Of a stretch of DNA of 64,000 nt, positions 16,174 through 26,200 are shown piece by piece. Position 1 is the first letter of the stretch. Every line of letters starts with the position of its first letter. Location: the NCBI GenBank assembly GCA_902613655.1, contig CACMHR010000005.1, positions 17,211 to 81,210 of the forward strand, read 5' to 3'. A program made the position numbers and the translations under genes. Source of the DNA: Anoxypelagibacter sp902613655. GTDB taxonomy: Bacteria > Pseudomonadota > Alphaproteobacteria > Pelagibacterales > Pelagibacteraceae. The notes beneath the pieces are model-generated. The model was not told the DNA's origin and searched no databases. It worked only from the letters and a program-made list of their open reading frames with translations.

Positions 16174-18423
16174 TTAAAACGAGGTACCAATTTGGAATTT
16201 AAACTGTTGAGTAGTATCACTATCAGCTGAGGATAAATCTTGTGCAAAAACAAAATTTAAAGGGCCTATAGGTGTATATAAATTTGTTGCAATTCCTATT
16301 GCAGATCTAATTACACTTGATTGACCTACAGTTGAGTCATAATCTGCATGCCATAAATTACCTATATCTATAAATGCCGCTACATCTGTCTGAGTTGCTT
16401 CTGGCAATAAATTAGGTAATGCAGCTTCGAAGTTCATTGCCATTGCATAATTGCCTCCAACATAGTCGCCTGAGTCAACCGGACCAATCTTTCTACTTTC
16501 AAAACCTCTTAGTCTTCTAGAGGGAATATGAATTCGTTTACTTAATCTAACGTCATCTTCTACAGCAAAAATCCCAGCTGCATAAAATTTAAATGCACCT
16601 AAAACATTTTCATTAAAACTATGATATTTACTTAAACTAAATCTATTAAATATTGATGAGTTTTCCTCAACGTAGATAGGAAGTTTTTGAGAGAATCCAA
16701 AAATTGAACCGCTAGTTGGCATGAATCTTCTATCTCTTGTATCTTTTTGTATTCCATAACCAAATGATAGATCATTAAATGTTCCAGCTTGTTTTTTTAA
16801 AGTATCAGACGCTGTTGAATCAACAGTCATATCATCAAACGATAATTCAAGATTAGGTGATAAATAAATATCATCATATTGCTCAAATTTTGTTCCAATA
16901 TTAAATTGTGTTAAGGTATTTTCATAACCTGATTTTGGTCTATCAGTTTTTTTACTTGAAAATCCATATTCAAGAAGATTGCCTGAAAAGTTATAGTTTG
17001 GATTAGTAACCTTTAAACCCCCTCTAAGTGAGCTTTCTGATGCATCCACTGATGCATCAACAATTAGGCCTTTTCCTAAATAATTATTTTCTGTCAACGA
17101 AAAGGATAAAGTAGTTCCGTCTGTTCCCGTTCCTGCCCCAGCAGCTATTTCGCCTGTAGGCATTTCTTCTACAACAATTTCCATTACTTTAAAATTTTTT
17201 GATGAACCGTCGGATAGTCTATAATTAACCTTCTTAAAAATATTTTTTGATTTTAAACTAGAAATTGATTTATCAAGTTTAATTTTACTGAAAGGGTCGC
17301 CCTCATCTAATATTAATTCAGATCTGATAACAGAATCGTTTGTGATAGTGTTGCCTTTTATATTTATTCTTTCAACGACGATCTTTCTACCCTCAAAAAT
17401 TTTAAATTCAAGATCTATAAAATTACCATCGACTGTCTCTGAAACTGAATGCGTAACAAATTGAAGTTCATTATCATCGATTAGATCATCAATACTTTCA
17501 AGAATTTTTGTAATTTTAAAGGGTGAATAATAACTACCAGCAAATTCTTTAAAATCATCTTCTAGAGTTTTAAAAATTGTTTTATCAAAAACTGGGTCTA
17601 TATCAGTAGATATTTTTTTTATTCTATATCTTTTGCCTGCATTTATATTAAAAGTAAGTTCGATGCCTTTATTTTCTTCTATAAAAACATTACTAGACAA
17701 AATTTCAGCGTCATAATATCCCTTAGAAAGATAATAATTCTTCAGAAGTCTTTTGTCTAATTCTATTCTCTGATCATTAAGGTAAATATTTCTGGATATA
17801 ATTTTCCAAAATTTAGCTTCCTCAGTTGCAATAACATCTCTTAATCTTTTAGTTTTTATTTTTTTTTCCCCAATAAAAAATATTTTTGTAATTTTTTCTC
17901 TTTTACCTTTGTCGATAATAAATATTAAATCAACTAAATTGTTTGCTCCCTTAACTTCTTTGGTTCTGGCCTCAACATTTGATGAATAATAACCTTGTTG
18001 ACTGTAGAAACCTTTTATTATTTCAATATCATTTTTTACATCATTTTTTATATATGAAGATTTTTCCTTAAGAGTCATAAAGTTTTTTAGTGCTTTTGTA
18101 AATTTTTTAGTAGGCTCACCCTGTAATGTTATAGAATTAATTATAGGATTTTCTTCCACATTAATTTTTAAAATACCACCTGAAAAATTTATTGATATTT
18201 TTGAGAAAAATTTAGTGTCATACAAATTTTTAATAATGTTATCAATATCATCTTGGTTATAATTTTTATTTTTTTCTATTTCGCCATAAACAATAAGAGT
18301 CTCATCAGAAATTCTCTCATTTCCTGAAATAATAATTTCATTTAGTTTTTCAGCTCGTAAAGATTGTGTTGTGGAAATGGATATTAACAAACATAAAAAA
18401 AAGATATTAAATAAATTTCTCAT
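16174..18423 (-). CDS. bamA: Outer membrane protein assembly factor BamA
   Basis: BamA inserts beta-barrel proteins into the outer membrane. The 749-residue protein has a signal peptide (about residues 1-24), POTRA repeats to about residue 400 (first 'LNEIIISGNERISDETL') and a 16-strand barrel. The barrel has the conserved loop-6 'VRGF'-type motif, here 'RLRGFESRKIGP', and ends in an aromatic residue, 'FKFQIGTSF'. The start overlaps dxr by 17 bases. The rseP gene usually found between dxr and bamA is absent. Confidence 0.96.
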   Translation of the reverse strand: MRNLFNIFFLCLLISISTTQSLRAEKLNEIIISGNERISDETLIVYGEIEKNKNYNQDDIDNIIKNLYDTKFFSKISINFSGGILKINVEENPIINSITLQGEPTKKFTKALKNFMTLKEKSSYIKNDVKNDIEIIKGFYSQQGYYSSNVEARTKEVKGANNLVDLIFIIDKGKREKITKIFFIGEKKIKTKRLRDVIATEEAKFWKIISRNIYLNDQRIELDKRLLKNYYLSKGYYDAEILSSNVFIEENKGIELTFNINAGKRYRIKKISTDIDPVFDKTIFKTLEDDFKEFAGSYYSPFKITKILESIDDLIDDNELQFVTHSVSETVDGNFIDLEFKIFEGRKIVVERINIKGNTITNDSVIRSELILDEGDPFSKIKLDKSISSLKSKNIFKKVNYRLSDGSSKNFKVMEIVVEEMPTGEIAAGAGTGTDGTTLSFSLTENNYLGKGLIVDASVDASESSLRGGLKVTNPNYNFSGNLLEYGFSSKKTDRPKSGYENTLTQFNIGTKFEQYDDIYLSPNLELSFDDMTVDSTASDTLKKQAGTFNDLSFGYGIQKDTRDRRFMPTSGSIFGFSQKLPIYVEENSSIFNRFSLSKYHSFNENVLGAFKFYAAGIFAVEDDVRLSKRIHIPSRRLRGFESRKIGPVDSGDYVGGNYAMAMNFEAALPNLLPEATQTDVAAFIDIGNLWHADYDSTVGQSSVIRSAIGIATNLYTPIGPLNFVFAQDLSSADSDTTQQFKFQIGTSF

Positions 18424-19594
18424 AATTTCTCGATATTAATTGCACAGTTTTTTTTCTAGCCCATTTATCGATTTCGTAAATTTCATAAATACTAGGTGTC
18501 TTTTTTACAGCATATTTGCCGAAATCTCTATCCTTAAAAACTCTATTTAATGTCTTAAAGATTCCATTATAGGGTATTTTGTTTTTAATAAAACTATCGA
18601 CTAAAACTTCATTGCTGGCATTGAGTATTATGGGTGCTGATTTTGATAAAAATTTATTATTGATAAAGGTAACAATTGGAAATCTTTTTTTATCAACTTT
18701 TATAAATTCGATATTTTTTAATTTATCTAAAAAATTGTTATTTTTTTTAATTATATTTTTTATATTAACCTGATTATCATAAATTGCATTTGAGATTGGA
18801 ATTCTCATGTCAGTATCATGATATAAAAATTTACTCTGACCATTCTCAAAAGTTACTATTGCATGTATTAATGATTGTGGATGAATTAAAATTTCATATT
18901 TTTTTGGATCAAATAAAAATAATTTATATGCTTCAATTAATTCCAAAATTTTGTTCATTAAATTTGAGGAGTCTATTGAAATTTTTTTTCCCATTCGCCA
19001 ATTGGGATGTTTGCAAGCATCTTTGGATTTTATTTTATTAAAAGAACGAAGAGGTCTTTTAAGGAAGGGGCCACCAGAAGCGGTTAGGTATATTTTTTTT
19101 ATATCCGCATTTTTATAATTATAAGTAAGCTGTTTTATTGAAAAATGCTCTGAGTCGATTGGAATAACCACCGTTTTATTTTTTTTTATTATTTTTGAAA
19201 TAATATGCCATCCACATATTATACTTTCTTTATTAGCAAGAAGTATTTTTTTTGACTTTTTGGTAAATTGAATAGTTGGTTCAAGTCCTGCTATACCGAC
19301 AATAGCAGCAATAGTTATATCAAATTTTATTTTTGAAGGTAACTCCTTAAATTTGCTTAATATTTTAACTTTTTTATTTCTAAATTTTTTTAGTATTTTT
19401 TCATAAACAATTAAATTGTTAACTACAAAATATTTTGGCCTGTATGTTTTAATTTGATTTTTTATTTCTTTATAATTTGAGTTGCCCGAAAGTAGTATAA
19501 TATTAAATTTATTCTTATTTAAACTAATTACATTAAGAGAGCTTTTTCCTATACTTCCTGTTGAGCCTAAAATTGCAATTTTTTTTTTAATCAT
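18407..19594 (-). CDS. dxr: 1-deoxy-D-xylulose 5-phosphate reductoisomerase
   Basis: Dxr makes methylerythritol phosphate in the non-mevalonate isoprenoid pathway, using NADPH. The NADPH loop 'GSTGSIGKSSL' is at residues 10-20. The metal and substrate regions 'LANKESIICGW', 'PIDSEHFSI' and 'LTASGGPF' are visible, and 'HPNWRMGKKISIDSSNLMNK' is characteristic. The length of 395 residues is normal. An A10 run lies just after the start codon and is in frame here. Confidence 0.97.
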   Translation of the reverse strand: MIKKKIAILGSTGSIGKSSLNVISLNKNKFNIILLSGNSNYKEIKNQIKTYRPKYFVVNNLIVYEKILKKFRNKKVKILSKFKELPSKIKFDITIAAIVGIAGLEPTIQFTKKSKKILLANKESIICGWHIISKIIKKNKTVVIPIDSEHFSIKQLTYNYKNADIKKIYLTASGGPFLKRPLRSFNKIKSKDACKHPNWRMGKKISIDSSNLMNKILELIEAYKLFLFDPKKYEILIHPQSLIHAIVTFENGQSKFLYHDTDMRIPISNAIYDNQVNIKNIIKKNNNFLDKLKNIEFIKVDKKRFPIVTFINNKFLSKSAPIILNASNEVLVDSFIKNKIPYNGIFKTLNRVFKDRDFGKYAVKKTPSIYEIYEIDKWARKKTVQLISRNYEKFI

Positions 19595-20247
19595 GGAAAA
19601 ACTTTTAGTGTGTATAAAATGTAAGCTAAAATAACTACAAACATAAGCCCATCAATTCTATCAAAAATTCCACCATGTCCTGGTAATATTTTTCCTGTAT
19701 CCTTTAACTTTTCTAATCTTTTAAAATAAGAGATAAATAAATCACCTAGTTGAGCAGCGAATGAAAACAACAAAGCTATTATAAAATATTTGGGCTTAAG
19801 AAAAAAATTATTTTCTAAACCGGACATCGAGCTCATAATAAAGCTTATAAAAAATACTGACAAAACAGCAAATATAAAAGAACCAATTATTCCAGAAATA
19901 GTTTTATTAGGACTTATTTTTGAGATTTTCTTCCCTTTGAAAATTTTTCCAAAAATATAACCGCCAACATCTGAGAATATTGTTAAAATAATAATCCATA
20001 GTAACAAAAAAAATGAGGATGCTGTATCGTTCCTTAAGTGTAAAAATGCAAGTAAAGCCATTACAAGTATCACGTCTATAATTATAATTGAAAGTTTTCT
20101 TTTAAAAGCTGAAAAAGCTTCAAAATTACCTAAAATTAAAATCGCATAAAGAAAAGAAACAATATAGTTGCCTCCTTTTAATATAAAAAAAATAGAAATT
20201 GGTAAAATTATAATTGATGTAAGTATTCTTTTTTGTAGATTATTCAT
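19591..20247 (-). CDS. cdsA: Phosphatidate cytidylyltransferase
   Basis: CdsA makes CDP-diacylglycerol for phospholipid synthesis in the inner membrane. The 218-residue product has several hydrophobic segments and the family signature near the C-terminus, 'KDTGKILPGHGGIFDRIDGLM', with the metal-binding Asp pair. It is shorter than the roughly 270 residues of many CdsA proteins, with fewer N-terminal membrane spans, but the catalytic half is complete. It overlaps uppS and dxr by four bases. Confidence 0.93.
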   Translation of the reverse strand: MNNLQKRILTSIIILPISIFFILKGGNYIVSFLYAILILGNFEAFSAFKRKLSIIIIDVILVMALLAFLHLRNDTASSFFLLLWIIILTIFSDVGGYIFGKIFKGKKISKISPNKTISGIIGSFIFAVLSVFFISFIMSSMSGLENNFFLKPKYFIIALLFSFAAQLGDLFISYFKRLEKLKDTGKILPGHGGIFDRIDGLMFVVILAYILYTLKVFP

Positions 20248-20921
20248 ATATTTCCATAGTTTCTTTTAACTTTTTTAAAATTATTAATTATTTTAGTATA
20301 ATCATTTATTTTGAAGTCAGGCCAAAGTTTGTTAACAAAATATACTTCTGTGTAAGCAATTTGCCATAGTAAAAAATTACTAAGTCTTTTCTTTCCACCA
20401 GTACGAATAAGTATATCGGGATTAACTATATTTTTAGTATACAAATTTTTTTCAAAATTATTTATATTTATTGTTATATTATTTTTATAAATTTTTTTAA
20501 TTGTTTCAATAATTTCATTTTTTGATCCATAATTAATTGCTAAATTAACAAGAATTTTGTTACATTTTTTTGTTTGCTTCATAGAGTCAATTAGACAAAT
20601 CTTAACATTTTTTGGTAAAGGTTTAATATTGCCTATAATATTTATTTTTATACCATTTTTAACTAAATTATTAATTTCTTTTGTAAAATAATATTTGATT
20701 AAATTAAAAAGAAAACCTATTTCTTTTTTGGGTCTTTTCCAGTTCTCGCTTGAAAATGTATAAAATGTTAATATTGGTATTTTTAATTTAATCGATGCTT
20801 GAACTATCTTTTCTATAACTTTAATTCCATTTTGATGTCCAAAATTTCTGTTTTTAGCTTTTAGTTTGCCCCATCTACCATTTCCGTCCATAATAATGGC
20901 TATATGGTTAACTTTGTTCAT
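20244..20921 (-). CDS. uppS: Undecaprenyl diphosphate synthase (cis-prenyltransferase)
   Basis: UppS extends farnesyl diphosphate to the C55 lipid carrier for peptidoglycan and LPS. The catalytic loop 'IIMDGNGRWGK' is at residues 9-19. The 'FSSENWKRP' motif and C-terminal 'PDILIRTGGKKRLSNFLLWQ' binding region are complete. The length of 225 residues is normal. It is joined to frr and cdsA by ATGA overlaps. Confidence 0.96.
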   Translation of the reverse strand: MNKVNHIAIIMDGNGRWGKLKAKNRNFGHQNGIKVIEKIVQASIKLKIPILTFYTFSSENWKRPKKEIGFLFNLIKYYFTKEINNLVKNGIKINIIGNIKPLPKNVKICLIDSMKQTKKCNKILVNLAINYGSKNEIIETIKKIYKNNITININNFEKNLYTKNIVNPDILIRTGGKKRLSNFLLWQIAYTEVYFVNKLWPDFKINDYTKIINNFKKVKRNYGNI

Positions 20922-21475
20922 AAAGTTAAAATTTCTTTTTCTTTCTCTATTAAAATTTTTTCAATGAGAGAGATATTCTCATCTGTACTTTTTTGAACAT
21001 CATTTTCGAAATTTTTACTATCGTCCTCACCAATTTTTTTATCTTTAAGAAGATTTTTTATATTATCGTTCGACTCTCTTCTTATATTTCTTATAGAAAT
21101 TTTTGCTTTTTCACCTAGGTTTTTCAATACTTTCGTTAATTCTTTTCTTCTTTCCTCAGTTAACTGTGGAATACGAATCCTTAATATTTGACCGTCTACC
21201 TGAGGGTTAATACCAAGATTTGATTTTTTGATTTCAGTATCCACTAAATTAACATTGTTTTTATCCCAGACTTGTATTGATATTGTTCTTGGCTCTGGAA
21301 TGGTTACCGTCGCAAGTTGGTTGATTGGCATTTTTTGACCATATACATCGACTCTGATTAAATCTAACATTGATGGATTTGCCCTTCCTGTCCTCAATGT
21401 TCCAATATCTTTTTTGTATGAAGTAATTGTTTTTGCCATTTTTATAGATATTTCTTTTTTATCAAAAGTTTCCAT
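20918..21475 (-). CDS. frr: Ribosome recycling factor
   Basis: With EF-G, RRF splits post-termination ribosomes. The 185-residue protein shows the three-helix-bundle family pattern, including 'LRTGRANPSMLDLIRVDVYG', 'PEPRTISIQVWD' and 'LTEERRKELTKVLKN'. It lies three bases after tsf. In most proteobacteria pyrH (UMP kinase) sits between tsf and frr, but it is missing here. Confidence 0.97.
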   Translation of the reverse strand: METFDKKEISIKMAKTITSYKKDIGTLRTGRANPSMLDLIRVDVYGQKMPINQLATVTIPEPRTISIQVWDKNNVNLVDTEIKKSNLGINPQVDGQILRIRIPQLTEERRKELTKVLKNLGEKAKISIRNIRRESNDNIKNLLKDKKIGEDDSKNFENDVQKSTDENISLIEKILIEKEKEILTL

Positions 21476-21478
21476 AAA

Positions 21479-22345
21479 TTAAATCCCTTCTCCAACCTTA
21501 AATCTTATAAAATCAGCAATCTTAATTTCACCATTTTTTGAAAACTGTTTTAAAAATTGGTTGACAGTTATTTTTGTATCCATAATCCAACTTTGATCTA
21601 ATAATGTGTTTTCTGAAACAAACTTTTTTATTTTTCCAGCAGCAATTTTATCAATCATATCCTCTTTTTTACCACTATTTTTTAATTCCTCTTTAATTAT
21701 TTCAAGCTCTTTATCTAATATATTTTTATTTATTCCATCTTGATTAATTGCAATCGGGGACTGGGCGGCGATATGCATGGCGAGCTTAGTTCCTATATTA
21801 TCAATATCTTGTTTGTTTTGACCTGTTAACTTTACAATAGATATGACTTTGCCAATATTTTTCTCTGATGAATTATGCACGTAAAAATAATTTTTTCCCT
21901 CTTTGTCAAAAAATTTACTTCTTCTTATTGTAATTTTTTCGCCTATTTTTGATATTAATGTTATTAGATTTTCCTCAACAGTTTTATCATTTTTCATTTT
22001 GCTTTTACTTAACTTATCTAAATCTCCTTGATTTTTAAAATTTATTTCTGCAACATCTTTGCAAAAAGAAATAAAATCTTTATTTTTTGCTACAAAATCA
22101 GTTTCGCTATTTATTTCTATTGCTGAAACGTTACCATCTTTTTCATTTACCAAAATAAGTCCATCTGCTGCTACACGACTCATTTTTTTTGATGCCTTAG
22201 CAATACCTTTTTTTCTCAAATATTCTATTGATTTTTCTAAATCACCATTAGTTTCTGTAATAGCTAGTTTACAATCAGAAAATCCTACTCCAGTGATTTC
22301 TCTTAGTTTTTTGATATTGTCTAGAATTTTTTTATCCGCCATCAC
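21479..22345 (-). CDS. tsf: Elongation factor Ts
   Basis: EF-Ts exchanges nucleotide on EF-Tu. The N-terminal UBA-like motif 'LREITGVGFSDCKLALT'-type region (residues 13-28) and the 'INSETDFVAKN' signature near residue 77 are present. Dimerisation-domain segments such as 'HIAAQSPIAI' follow. The 288-residue length is normal. The start could be either of two adjacent ATG codons. It follows rpsB by seven bases. Confidence 0.97.
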   Translation of the reverse strand: MMADKKILDNIKKLREITGVGFSDCKLAITETNGDLEKSIEYLRKKGIAKASKKMSRVAADGLILVNEKDGNVSAIEINSETDFVAKNKDFISFCKDVAEINFKNQGDLDKLSKSKMKNDKTVEENLITLISKIGEKITIRRSKFFDKEGKNYFYVHNSSEKNIGKVISIVKLTGQNKQDIDNIGTKLAMHIAAQSPIAINQDGINKNILDKELEIIKEELKNSGKKEDMIDKIAAGKIKKFVSENTLLDQSWIMDTKITVNQFLKQFSKNGEIKIADFIRFKVGEGI

Positions 22346-22352
22346 TTGAACT

Positions 22353-23147
22353 TTATTTGCTTTGAGTATCTTTTGGAGAGTTATTTATTTTTGTTGATTG
22401 ATCTTTATTATCTAAATTGTCACTTTTCATTTTTAGATCGCTATTATTTTGATTTAATGCAATGTTTTTCTTTGCATCAATAATTGTGCTTTTTAAAAGC
22501 TCACAATAAAGATCGATAGATCTACGTGCATCATCGTTACCAGGTATTGGAAAATTTATTCCTGTTGGGTCAGAGTTGGAGTCTAGTACAGCAACTATTG
22601 GTATTTTTAATTTTATTGCCTCCTTAATCGCTAAAGACTCTACATTAGTGTCTATAACAAAAATCATTTCAGGTACTCCATTCATATTAGAAATACCTCC
22701 TAATGATCTATTTAATTTATCCTTTTCTTTTTCAAGTTTTAATACCTCTTTTTTAGTAAAACCTATATCTTCCTTTGATAAATCTTTTTCTAATTTTTTT
22801 AACCTTTTTATTGAATTTTGAATTGTCTGCCAGTTTGTTAGCATGCCACCCAACCATCTATAATTTACATAATATTGATCTGTATCTTTTGCTAACTTGA
22901 GAATTGTTTCAGCAGCTTGTTTTTTTGTTGAAACAATAAGGATTTTTCCTCCAGAAGAAATACATTTATGCACTTCCTTCATCGCGTTCTTAATTAAGAC
23001 TACCGTTTGAGTAAGATCAATAATATGTATGGAGTTTTTTTCACCATATATGAACTGCTTCATCCTTGGATTCCATCTTAAAGTCTTATGACCTAAATGG
23101 ACGCCTGCTTCTAATAATTGTTTTATTGATACGTTAGGTATATTCAT
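22353..23147 (-). CDS. rpsB: 30S ribosomal protein S2
   Basis: S2 is a late-assembling protein of the small subunit. The signature 'LLEAGVHLGHKTLRWNPRMK' is near residue 11. 'NYRWLGGMLTNWQTI' and 'VDTNVESLAIKEA' follow, and 'GNDDARRSIDLYCELL' lies near residue 205. A Lys/Asp/Asn-rich tail ends the 264-residue protein. The start ATG has only a weak GGA upstream, and a structured leader runs directly into it, which suggests translational control. Confidence 0.97.
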   Translation of the reverse strand: MNIPNVSIKQLLEAGVHLGHKTLRWNPRMKQFIYGEKNSIHIIDLTQTVVLIKNAMKEVHKCISSGGKILIVSTKKQAAETILKLAKDTDQYYVNYRWLGGMLTNWQTIQNSIKRLKKLEKDLSKEDIGFTKKEVLKLEKEKDKLNRSLGGISNMNGVPEMIFVIDTNVESLAIKEAIKLKIPIVAVLDSNSDPTGINFPIPGNDDARRSIDLYCELLKSTIIDAKKNIALNQNNSDLKMKSDNLDNKDQSTKINNSPKDTQSK

Positions 23148-23154
23148 AATTTTT

Positions 23155-23214
23155 TCCGGTTAAACCACCACAGCTTTCCTTTCGGACCGGTGGGCAATTG
23201 CCCTATGCTGTGTG
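23155..23214 (-). ncRNA. Structured rpsB leader, candidate S2 autoregulatory RNA element
   Basis: Read on the - strand, this is the only GC-rich patch in the gap. CACAGC (23212-23207) can pair with GCTGTG (23174-23169). That stem encloses a palindromic hairpin GGGCAATTGCCC (23203-23192) and a GNRA-capped hairpin TCC-GAAA-GGA (23186-23177). CCGGT (23190-23186) can also pair with ACCGG (23160-23156) beside the start codon. That would form a pseudoknot-like contact covering the weak GGA ribosome-binding site. This fits ribosomal protein leaders that repress their own translation. The S2 ligand is inference. Confidence 0.7.
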
Positions 23215-23227
23215 CGAAATCAAATAT

Positions 23228-23256
23228 TATTTATAGTTAATCTATTGAAAAATCAA
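23228..23256 (-). promoter_or_regulatory. Probable promoter of the rpsB operon
   Basis: On the - strand, TTGATT (23256-23251), a 17-base spacer and TAAATA (23233-23228) resemble a sigma-70 promoter. The expected start, about 23220, lies just before the first stem of the rpsB leader, so the leader would be transcribed whole. This is the only plausible promoter in the 113-base gap between dnaE and rpsB. Confidence 0.45.
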
Positions 23257-23260
23257 GTTA

Positions 23261-26200
23261 TTAAAAACTAATTTTTTTAATAAATTCTTTATTTTTAAGG
23301 GAACTAAGTGTGTTCAAATTAAATTTTCTTGGATTTTTTAACGAAAAGATATAAATTTTTGAATTTCTATTAACCTTGATCTGAATTTTTGTTTCACCTT
23401 CTGTGTTTAATAGATTTTTAAGTTCATTCATATTTGTTTTTCCATTAACTTCAATTGTAACATTTTTATATGGCATATTAACAAAATCGTTTAAAGGGAC
23501 TATATTTTTGATATTTATTCGTCTTGCGCTTGAATAATCTTTAGAACTATCTTTTTGGAGTGTAATTAGAAAAGAATTTGCAGCTTTTAATTTGTCTCTA
23601 TTTGCTATTAATAATTCAGAAAATAAGAATAACTCGAATTCACTTTTCAAGTCAGTGAATTTTATTATTGCAAATGGAGTACCTTTTGCGCTCTTTTTTT
23701 CTTGAATTGCCATTATCGTTCCAGCTACATATGCATTACTTTCATTATCACCGATAAAATTTGAATATGACTTTATTTTTAAAGTTTCAAAATAATCCTT
23801 ATAAATATTTAGTGGGTGGTCAGACATATAAAATCCAATTGAGTGGAATTCGTTTAATAAAAGATCTTTTTTTGATAACTTTTCGTTAGACTCAAATTTT
23901 AGTATTGTTTGATCTTTTTCAGATTTGCTTGAAAATAGACTAGACTGATTACTCATTTTTTCATCCCATAGCATTTTATTAACCTGAATAATTTTAGGGA
24001 TAGCCTTAAGCAATGATCCTCTATCTTGATTAAAAATATCAAAGGCACCAGCCTTAGTTAGTCCCTCAAGTTGTAACTTATTTATATCTTTAGGATTTAC
24101 TCTGTGAATGAAATTGTTGAGTGATTTAAATTCTCCGTTTTTTATTCTCTCATTAATAATATTTGTGACGGCTTCTTTTCCAACACTTTTTATTGCTGAC
24201 AAAGCATAATAAATTTTATTTTTTTCTGATTTAAAATCAGCAAATGATTTATTTATACATGGTCTAACAATATTGATTTTCAGTCTTTTAACTTCTTCAA
24301 CAAACTCCCTTAATTTATCAGTATCAGATAATTCGGTAGACATTGTTGCCGCTATAAAATCTTCGGGATAGTATCTTTTTAAGAAGGCTGTCTGATAAGC
24401 AATTAATGCATAAGCTGCTGCATGACTTTTGTTAAAACCATATTCAGCAAAAGGTTTTATTTTTTGAAATATAAAAACAGCTATATCTTTTCCAATTCCA
24501 TTTTTTGTAGCACCTTTTATGAACTTCTCTTCTTGTTTTTCTAATTCTTTTCTTTTTTTCTTTCCCATAGCTTTACGTAAAATGTCTGCTTCACCAGGGG
24601 AAAAATTTGCTAACGTTTGAGCGATTTGCATTACCTGCTCTTGATAAATAATAATACCATAAGTTGGCTTTAAAATTTTTTCTAAGCTTTCGTGAATATA
24701 ATCAGGTTTTTTTAAGCCATTTTTACAATCATTGTATATTGGAATATTATTCATTGGTCCTGGTCTGTATAAAGCAACCAATGCAATTATATCTTCAAAC
24801 TTATTAGGTTTCATTTGCTTTAGAGCCGACCTTACACCTGAGCTTTCAAGTTGAAATAAGCCTGTGGTTTCACCTGTAGACAACATTTCGTAAACATTTT
24901 TATCATTTAATTTAATTTTACTTAAATCTAAATCTATTTTTTTATTTTTTAAAATTTTTATTGTTTTACTAATCAATGTTAATGTGTTTAACCCAAGTAT
25001 ATCGAACTTTACTAAACCAGCATTTTCTGATGAATGCATATCAAATTGTGTTGATGGCAAAAGTAATTCAGAGCTTTTATCTTTATAAAGAGGAACTTCC
25101 TCTGATAATTTTTCGCCGGCTATAACTACACCTGCGGCATGTGTTGCAAGATTTCTGTTAAGACCTTCTAATTTTAATGAAAGTTCAATTAGTTTTTTTA
25201 TTTTTGGGTTTTTTTCCTCTTCTTTAAATCTTGGTTCTCGATCAATAGATTCTTGTAAACTTAATGGTCTTGATGGATCAAATGGGATCATTTTACAAAT
25301 TTTATCAACATGTCCATAAGGTAAACCAATAACTCGTCCAATATCCCTTAAGGCCATTCTGGCTTTTAATTTACCAAAAGTAATAATGTGAGCTACTCCG
25401 TTTTTATATTTAGATTTTAAATATTTAAAAACCAAATCTCTTTTTTCCTCACAAAAATCTATATCAAAATCAGGCATTGAAATCCTATCGGGGTTTAAAA
25501 ATCTTTCAAAAATTAAACCAAACTCTATGGGGTCTAAATCTGTTATATCTAAACAATAAGCAACTAGCGAACCAGCCCCAGAACCTCTACCTGGCCCAAC
25601 AGGAATATCATTTTGTTTAGCCCACTTAATATAATCTGAAACTATTAAAAAATATCCTGAATAATTCATTTTATGAATTATACTTAACTCATGTGCTAAT
25701 CTATCAGAATAAATTTTTTTAATTTTTTCAGTTCCAGATTTATCTGCATTTTTTAAAACAAAGTTTTCCAGTCTATTTTTTAATCCTTCGTTAGATTGAA
25801 ATGTAAGTTCATCATTTTCATTACGTTGATTGGATATTTGAATAGAAGGAAGAATTGGTTTCGATTTTTTAACTTTAAAACTAAATCTGAAAGGGAAATT
25901 ATAATTATTTTCTAGTGCTTCAGGAATATCGGAGTATAAATTTTCGATTTCATCTTTTGATTTTATATAGTGCTGATCTGAATATCGCTTTCTATTTTTT
26001 TCGTCAACATAAGTCTTTTCTCCTATACACAATAAAGCATCGTGGGCTTCATACATATCTTTATTAATATAAAATACTTCTTGTGATGCTATAATTGGTA
26101 TAGATACTTTGTTAGATAAGCTTAAAAATATATTTTCTAATTTTCTTTCATCTTGATCATTATGTCTTTGTATTTCCAAATAGAAGGAGTCTTTAAATTC

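Noticed and set aside
23155..23220. The GC-rich hairpins before rpsB as a dnaE terminator or tRNA remnant
   Set aside because: dnaE is transcribed from the same strand and lies downstream of rpsB, no U-run follows the stems, and there is no tRNA anticodon arm or acceptor arrangement.
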